A stretch of DNA of 64,000 nucleotides. Source: Siphonodentalium dalli (lineage: Eukaryota; Mollusca; Scaphopoda; Gadilida; Siphonodentaliidae). Below the pieces are notes generated by a model, which did no database searches, had not been told where the DNA came from, and was given only the letters and a program-made list of their open reading frames with translations. Positions 52,901 through 61,900 of this stretch are shown piece by piece (position 1 is the first letter of the stretch; each line of letters starts with the position of its first letter). Location: positions 54,770,025 through 54,834,024 of the forward strand of contig CP136068.1 in NCBI GenBank assembly GCA_032622095.1, in the 5' to 3' direction. Position numbers and translations under genes: made by a program.

Positions 52901-55900
52901 TGAACCCAGTTATCCATTGACAGGGTCTTATGAATAACCATAATTCTTATTATCATCTGTATTAATCCGATTTGGGAGCATATTCACACCTGAGCATTGA
53001 TTGCAGACAGCTGTGAATACATCGTAAGGTGTTTTCAGTAACTTGTGATTTTGAGATTATCACATTACCATGTGTCAGTTCATCACCCCTTTGTTAAAGT
53101 TTGTAAAGGCCAGAAAAACTTTGAAAACAAACTCATTTGTTTAACATGCTAATATCTGTACCCAGCTTTGGCACTTTTAATGAATGAGAATATTCAAGAT
53201 TTCGTTTCGTTCAGCAATTTTTTTCCTATTCATAAACATTGTTTAATGTTTTTTTTATTTATTCATAAGCGGTTGTGAATTATTATATAAAATGCTACCA
53301 TTCTTGCTACCATTCTCTCACAATGAAAGTGTCAATGACACTGTAGCTCAACTTGGAAAGGGAATAATTTAATGTATTACAGTCAATGGAGCGATTAGGA
53401 ATGCGGAAAGTTGAATGTCTAATACTAGTTTATAGACATGAAGAGAAAAGTAAAATCCAAGATGGCTGCTGGCGCCCATGTTTACGGCCGAATGACCCCA
53501 AAATGAGTCGTACCCATCTACATGTCATCGTTAACATCCATGACAAATTTTATGACGATCAGACTAAAGGTACGACCTGTAGCCCTTGCTAAAGAATTTA
53601 GTCATACAAAGAGTAAAATCCAAGATGGCTGCTGGCGGCCATGTTTTTTGGCCGAATGACCCCAAAATGACTCGTTCCCATCTACATGTCATTATTAACA
53701 TTCATGACAAATTTTATGATGATCAGACTAAAGGTACGACCTGTAGCCCGTGCTAAAGGATTTAGTCATACAAAGAGTAAAATTCAAGGCGGCTGCTGGT
53801 GGCCATGTTTTTTGGCCGATGACCCCAAAATTACTCGTTCCCATCTACATGTCAATATTATCATCCATGACAAATTTCATGATGATCAGACGAACAGTAC
53901 GACCTGTGGCCCATGCTAATGTATTAAATTTTGAAATCCAAATGGCCGCTGGTGGCCATGTTTTTTGTCCGAATAACCCCAAAATGACTCGTTCCCATCT
54001 ACATTCCAATTTCAACAGCCATGACAAATTTTATGATGATCAGACTAAAGGTACGACCTGCAGCCCGTGCTAAAGAATTTAGTCATACAAAGAGTAAAAT
54101 TCAAGATGACTGCTGGCGGCCATGTTTTTTGGCCGAATGACCCCAAAATTACTCGTTCCCATCTACATGTCAATATTATCATCCATGACAAATTTCATGA
54201 TGATCAGACGAACAGTACGACCTGTGGCCCGTGCTAATGGATTAAATTTTGAAATCCAAGATGGTCGCTGCATGGTGGCCAGGTTTTTTGTCCGAATAAC
54301 CCCAAAATGACTCGTTCCCATCTACATTCCAATTTCAACAGCCATGACAAATTTTATGATGATCAGACTAAAGGTACGATTTGTAGCCCGTGCTAAAGGA
54401 TTTAGTCATACAAAGAGCAAAATCCAAGATGGCTGTTGGCGGCCATGTTATTTGGCCGAATGACCCCAAAATAACTCGTTCCCATCTACATGTCATTATT
54501 AACATTCTTGACAAATTTTATGATGATCAGACTAAAAGTAGGACCTGTAACCCGTCCTAAAGGATTTAGTCATACAAAGAGTAAAATCCAAGATGGCTGC
54601 TGGCGATCATGTTTTTTGGCCCGAATGACCCCAAAATTATTCATTTCCATCTACATCTCATTGTTAATATCCATGATAAATTTTATGATGATCAGACTAA
54701 AGGTACGACCTGCAGCCCGTGCTAAAGAATTTAGACATACAAAGAGTAAAATCCAAGATGGCTGCTGGTGGCCATGTTTTTTGGCCGAATGACCCCAAAA
54801 TGACTCGTTCCCATCTACATGTCATTATTAACATTCTTGACAAATTTTATGATGATCAGATTAAAAGTAGAACCTGTAGCCCGTGCTAAAGGATTTAGTC
54901 ATACAAAGAGTAAAATCCAAGATGGCCGCTGGCAGCCATGTTTTTTGGCCGAATGACCCCAAAATTACTCGTTCTCATGTACATGTCAATATTATCATCC
55001 ATGACAAATTTCATGATGATCAGACGAACAGTACGACCTGTGGCCCGTGCTAATGGATTAAATTTTGAAATCCAAGATGGCCACTGGTGGCCATGTTTTT
55101 TTTCCGAATGACCCCAAAATGACTCGTTCCCATCTACATTCCAATTTCAACAGCTATGACAAATTTTATGATGATCAGACTAAAAGTAGGACCTGTAACC
55201 CGTCCTAAAGGATTTAGTCATACAAAGAGTAAAATCCAAGATGGCTGCTGGCGATCATGTTTTTTGGCCCGAATGACCCCAAAATTATTCATTTCCATCT
55301 ATATGTCATTGTTAATATCCATGATAAATTTTATGATGATCAGACTAAAGGTACGACCTGCAGCCCGTGCTAAAGAATTTATGCATACAAAGAGTAAAAT
55401 CCAAGATGGCTGCTGGTGGCCATGTTTTTTGGCCGAATGACCCCAAAATGACTCGATCCCATCTACATGTCATTATTAACATTCTTGACAAATTTCATGA
55501 TGATCAGATTAAAAGTAGAACCTGTAGCCCGTGCTAAAGGATTTAGTCATACAAAGAGTAAAATCCAAGATGGCTGCTGGCAGCCATGTTTTTTGGCCGA
55601 ATGACCCCAAAATTACTCGTTCCCATCTACATGTCAATATTATCATCCATGACAAATTTCATGATGATCAGACGAACAGTACGACCTGTGGCCCGTGCTA
55701 ATGGATTAAATTTTGAAATCCAAGATGGCCACTGGTGGCCATGTTTTTTTTCCGAATGACCCCAAAATGACTCGTTCCCATCTACATTCCAATTTCAACA
55801 GCTATGACAAATTTCATGATGATCAGACTAAAGGTACGATCTGTAGCCCGTGCTAAAGGATTTAGTCATACAAAGAGTAAAATTCAAGGTGGCTGCTGGC

Positions 55901-58900
55901 GGCCATGTTTTTTGGCCGAATGACCCCAAAATGACTCGTTCCCATCTACATGTCATTATTAACATTCTTGACAAATTTTATGATGATCAGACTAAAAGTA
56001 GGACCTGTAGCCCGTGCTAAAGGATTTAGTCATACAAAGAGTAAAATCCAAAATTGGCTGCTGGCGGCCATGTTTTTTGGCCAAATGACCCCAAAATTAC
56101 TCGTTCCCATCTACATGTCATTGTTAATATCCATGACATATTTTATGATGATCAGACTAAAAGTAGGACCTGTAGCCCGTGCCAAAGAATTTAGTCATGC
56201 AAAGAGTAAAATCTAAGATGGCTGCTGGCGATCATGTTTTTTGGCCCGAATGACCCCAAAATTATTCATTTCCATCTATATGTCATTGTTAATATCCATG
56301 ATAAATTTTATGATGATCAGACTAAAGGTACGACCTGCAGCCCGTGCTAAAGGATTTAGTCATACAAAGAGTAAAATTCAAGGTGGCTGCTGGCGGCCAT
56401 GTTTTTTGGCCGAATGACCCCAAAATGACTCGTTCCCATCTACATGTCATTATTAACATTCTTGACAAATTTTATGATGATCAGACTAAAAGTAGGACCT
56501 GTAGCCCGTGCTAAAGGATTTAGTCATACAAAGAGTAAAATCCAAAATTGGCTTCTGGCGGCCATGTTTTTTGGCCAAATGACCCCAAAATTACTCGTTC
56601 CCATCTACATGTCATTGTTAATATCCATGACATATTTTATGATGATCAGACTAAAAGTAGGACCTGTAGCCCGTGCTAAAGGATTTAGTCATACAAAGAG
56701 TAAAATCCAAGATGGCTGCTGGCGGCCATGTTTTTTGGCCGAATGACCCCAAAATTACTCGTTCCCATCTACATGTCAATATTATCATCCATGACAAATT
56801 TCATGATGATCAGACGAACAGTACGTCCTGTGGCCCATGCTAATGGATTATATTTTGAAATCCAAGATGGCCACTGGCGGCCATGTTTTTTGTCCGAATG
56901 ACCCCAAAATGACTCGTTCCCATCTACATTCCAATTTCAACAACCATGACAAATTTCATGATGATCAGACTAAAGGTACGACCTGTAGCCCGTGCTAAAG
57001 GATTTAGTCATACAAAAAGTAAAATCCAAGATGGCTGCTGGTGGCCATGTTTTTTGGCCGAATGACCCCAAAATGACTCGATCCCATCTACATGTCATTA
57101 TTAACATTCTTGACAAATTTCATGATGATCAGATTAAAAGTAGAACCTGTAGCCCGTGCTAAAGGATTTAGTCATACAAAGAGTAAAATCCAAGATGGCT
57201 GCTGGCAGCCATGTTTTTTTTCCGAATGACCCCAAAATGACTCGTTCCCATCTACATTCCAATTTCAACAGCTATGACAAATTTCATGATGATCAGACTA
57301 AAGGTACGATCTGTAGCCCGTGCTAAAGGATTTAGTCATACAAAGAGTAAAATTCAAGGTGGCTGCTGGCGGCCATGTTTTTTGGCCGAATGACCCCAAA
57401 ATGACTCGATCCCATCTACATGTCATTATTAACATTCTTGACAAATTTTATGATGATCAGACTAAAAGTAGGACCTGTAGCCCGTGCTAAAGGATTTAGT
57501 CATACAAAGAGTAAAATCCAAAATTGGCTGCTGGCGGCCATGTTTTTTGGCCAAATGACCCCAAAATTACTCGTTCCCATCTACATGTCATTGTTAATAT
57601 CCATGACATATTTTATGATGATCAGACTAAAAGTAGGACCTGTAGCCCGTGCTAAAGGATTTAGTCATACAAAGAGTAAAATCCAAGATGGCTGCTGGCG
57701 GCCATGTTTTTTGGCCGAATGACCCCAAAATTACTCGTTCCCATCTACATGTCAATATTATCATCCATGACAAATTTCATGATGATCAGACGAACAGTAC
57801 GTCCTGTGGCCCATGCTAATGGATTATATTTTGAAATCCAAGATGGCCACTGGCGGCCATGTTTTTTGTCCGAATGACCCCAAAATGACTCGTTCCCATC
57901 TACATTCCAATTTCAACAACCATGACAAATTTCATGATGATCAGACTAAAGGTACGACCTGTAGCCCGTGCTAAAGGATTTAGTCATACAAAAAGTAAAA
58001 TCCAAAATGGCTGCTGGCGGCCATGTTTTTTTGCCGAATGACCCCAAAATTACTCGTTCCCATCTACATGTCATTGTTAATATCCATGACAAATTTTATA
58101 ATGATCAGACTAAAAGTAGGACCTGTAGCCCGTGCCAAAGAATTTAGTCATGCAAAGAGTAAAATCTAAGATGGCTGTCGGTGGCCATGTTTTTTGGCCG
58201 AATAATCCCAAAATTACTCGTTCCCATCTACATGTCAATATTAACATCCATGACCAATTTCATGATGATCAGAAGAACAGTACGACCTGTAGCCCGTGCT
58301 AATGGATTGAATATTGAAATCCAAAATGGCCACTGGCGGCCATGTTTTTTTCCGGAATGAACTCAACAGCCATGACAAATTTTATAATGATCCGACCAAA
58401 GGTACGACCTGTAGCCTGTGCTAAAGGAAATTGTTGACGCATCACACACGGACACACACACGCACACACAGACGACGGATACCAAGCCATGGCAATAGCC
58501 AGGGTTTCCGCAAGGCCGGCTGCGGGTCCGTCACACGGACCCATTCCCCTCGCAGATGATCTGTTTGATTCATGCATGTACCAAATGTCAGTAGCAATAT
58601 GTCGTAAATTTTTTTTGGCTGCAACGGGAGTTCGGGGGTTGAACAGAATACTGGTGAAAAAGCGGGTCAAATAGGGACATTAGATACAGTGTAATACATG
58701 TCGCGGTAACATCAAAGAATGCCGGACTGTTGAGTACGGATGTTTTTGTGCACGGGATTCCATGGATGAAACTACTCAGACTCGAAGACCCCGTCCTATC
58801 GTACAATTACATAATTGGATCAAAGAACACCCAATTGCTGAGTCGGGATATTTTTATGCACGGGATTTTCGTGGATGAAACTACTCAATGTTGATCATTT

Positions 58901-61900
58901 ATCTTATTGCTGTATTATCATTTGTTTTGAGTTCGATGTCAGTGAAGTTCCTGAAAAAAACATGTGATTCTCTACGTGTGTTGATTATTATGCGTATATT
59001 GCCATGCATACTCAACAAAATCCCAAAGTGATTTATTTCACAATAATACGGAACCTGTCCTGTCTTTATAGTGCGAATTCAATGACAACACCATTCATTT
59101 GAGCCATATTACACGCATGGAGGATAAACACAAACACATACCCCCCCAATATGGAGATAAAGTCAAAGTACAGTCAATAATAGTTTCGTTGTCCCGCCTG
59201 GGTCCCCAAGCACAATCAATGACGCACATGTTCACATTTCCAGCCGAAACTCAATTATATTTTATAAAACGTTGGCTAAAACTCTGTTCTATAGCTGCGG
59301 TCGATCGTCAGTTGTTGGCCTATACAGACTATTGAACAAGCTACGCGTTCCGAGTGAAAGACTTCGCTACCATTCGTATTTCGCCGCTATAAAAATATAC
59401 TCCAGACAAACCCTGCAGTATGACGTCACAGCGCACAAAGAGTTTTACGATTGACAGAATACATGTACATAATCCTGTCAGTTTAATTTCCACGGACGCT
59501 ACTTGAAATTCTAAAAAATAATTTATTCAATTCTCCTTGCGTGGTATTATTGGTCAATGCGTAGATGCTTTTTAGTGTTTATATTCATTATATCTTATTG
59601 TAAGTTATAAATGTGTAAACACTGTAACTCGTAGCTCGTTATTTATAGAGTATTCAATCAGACGACAGTCTTATACGTATGTAATTACATGATTAATTAT
59701 TTGTATACCATCAACAGAATTAATGCACCCACAGAAATGATCGACTTGCATAATATATGTAGCTTTGGATTGCTTTGTGGGACACTCAGGTGCAAGGAAA
59801 TGGCTACTTTTAAGTGTCAAATAACAAAATTTTCCCCCGACAGGACGAACCATGGTCGTCCCGTCGCGTTATGTGTTTCTCCAATACGGACTCATTTATT
59901 TCCCCCTGGCGGAAACCCTGCAATAGGTCAAACTTTACAAAGTAAAGTTGAGCTAATTATGTTTGGACATTATTTATAGTTATTAGAGTGATGATTTGAA
60001 CATAATTATTCCATATTTGAACCATTGTTTCATCATTTTAATGTAGATATTACATATCTCCTATTTTCATTATATAGGCGACTACTCAACTGGTCAATTT
60101 CAATTTTGTAAAGCCCACTTCGCCCTATTGAACACCCACTTCGCCTTATTTTTGTGACAGGCAGAAAGAAGTCACTTCGCACTGAAAATCAGGTCTGGGC
60201 TGGTCCCTGGTTCATGGTGATGTCACTTAAGCCTTAGCCCTGATCATGTGTCATTTTCTCGAACAAGGAGGGGAGGGAAAATAGAACTATTTGAAAGTGA
60301 ACACGTGCTACAGTACAGGACGATTTAAACATGAACCAATGTCCCTTAGAAACCCATTATATCTGAAGCATGTGTTTTTCAAAAGTAACTTTTACCAACA
60401 TTTATAAGGATCAACTGTTTTTATATTAAGTGAAATTCTCCGGTTCCGAGTATTAATATTTTTTATTGATCGATCAATTTATTGAACAGTTGCAAATAAT
60501 AGGCTTCGCAATATGCTAATCATGCCTGTACAAATGCAGACTAAAGAACAAAAATACAATTTTGAGACAATGTTTGGGCTCCATGAGCATGCCTACTTAT
60601 TATGGAGGGATTACGAAAGCAGTTTCCTTGGAAATAAGACTAAAATATAATGTTTAAAGACAATACAACGTTTCCACCATGCCGCAACATAGGCATTAGA
60701 TGGTATGCTATTGGGAAATAAAAATATAACCGACCCGCCCCCACTGAGATTTGAATTGCCCGTGAAACAAAACATTAATTTTGTTTGGCCTTACCATATG
60801 TTTTCCTCCTTGTACATAGTTGTCTCCAGAAAGGGCAGTCAGTGAATAGATACTCAAATATCTTATCGACTGGAATGTTAAACACATCATTCATGTATGT
60901 CTTCTCCATGTGGTCATGTTCTCCGCAGGTTACTTCCACTGAAAATATCGAAGACAGTGTTGTTCTAACTATTAGAGCTATTTCTGGCTTTGACCCAATC
61001 ATGACGGGATATGCGCTGGTGAAGCATTAAAGATCATGTCCAGTGCATTCACTTGTATGTGTGAGTCTCCCATAGGGAACCTCCCATGTATAAGAGAATG
61101 CACTGGCTTACAAGGTCGAGGTAAATATAGTTTGGACAATGTATTCTCTTATATATGCGAGGCTATAGGAGACTCGCATATATAAGAGAATGCATTGGCA
61201 CTGGGTTTTCACAACATTTCAGGTAGCTCCAGTCATTAAACATCTTATAAAAAGAAACATTTATTCATTAAAATTAATGTTATCACCCGAAAACCATAAA
61301 ATTTTCAGTTTTCACGATCAAGGGGAATAACTGGTAAAAATGAAGAGACAGGTCTGAATTTCAAACATGACTTGTATTTTATATCGCCATGCACAAAAGG
61401 TTTTTAATATAGACTGGATTTCAGAACTCAATATATTGTAAAAACAAATGGAAATAAATTACTGTCAGTTCAGATAAAGCAGTGTCCTGCGAATTGGGTA
61501 TTTTGCATCAAATCAAATTTTGTTATCGAATCTGCGTTACGATGTCAATCTCAAAATCTAATCAAATCTTGAATCAAATCAAGTGGTGATTGTTTACCGT
61601 CATTAATTTCGTGTCTGATGATAAAAAACTGCAGTCACTAAATATCTTTTGAGAGTTTCATATATTAATTAGTGTCAATTTTATTTTATTTTGTATGATA
61701 TCATCAACTACAATGGAGAATACGTACAAGAATAAAACATATTTTCTTGCTAGGAACAACAACCCGCATTTTAAATATAGTAGATAAATCAAAGATTCAG
61801 ATTTAAAATAATTAGAACAAAAAGAAATAACATCAAAATGACGCAGATTCGAAAATATCCAAATTAGCAGACAGATTCGGTGTTGACCTCGATTCAGGAG

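Larger units (their letters stand above)
53323..59956 (+). mobile_element. Pearl-like (Helentron-type, non-autonomous) element with ~30 modules, split by hAT
   Basis: The 5' end AATGAAAGTGTCAATGACAC, then TGTAGCTCAACTTGG, contains a GTGTCA-ATG-ACAC hairpin. A module array follows (53450-58430). The 3' end carries an ACACACGCACACA tract, GACGGATACCAAGCCATGGC and a terminal hairpin ending GAGCTAA at 59956. TAGCTCAACTT near the 5' end is the inverse of AAGTTGAGCTA at the 3' end. Conserved flanks, ~160-bp core modules and a 3' hairpin are the known layout of bivalve pearl-type and DINE-1/HINE-type elements. No Rep/helicase is present. The hAT-like insertion at 58500-59920 accounts for 1.4 kb. Confidence 0.8.

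Noticed and set aside
53386-57722. Many 60-107-codon frames with repeated FMMIRLKV / FSHTKSKIQ peptides
   Set aside because: They follow the repeat modules, shift frame between modules and stop at random. Identity between them is explained by DNA duplication.
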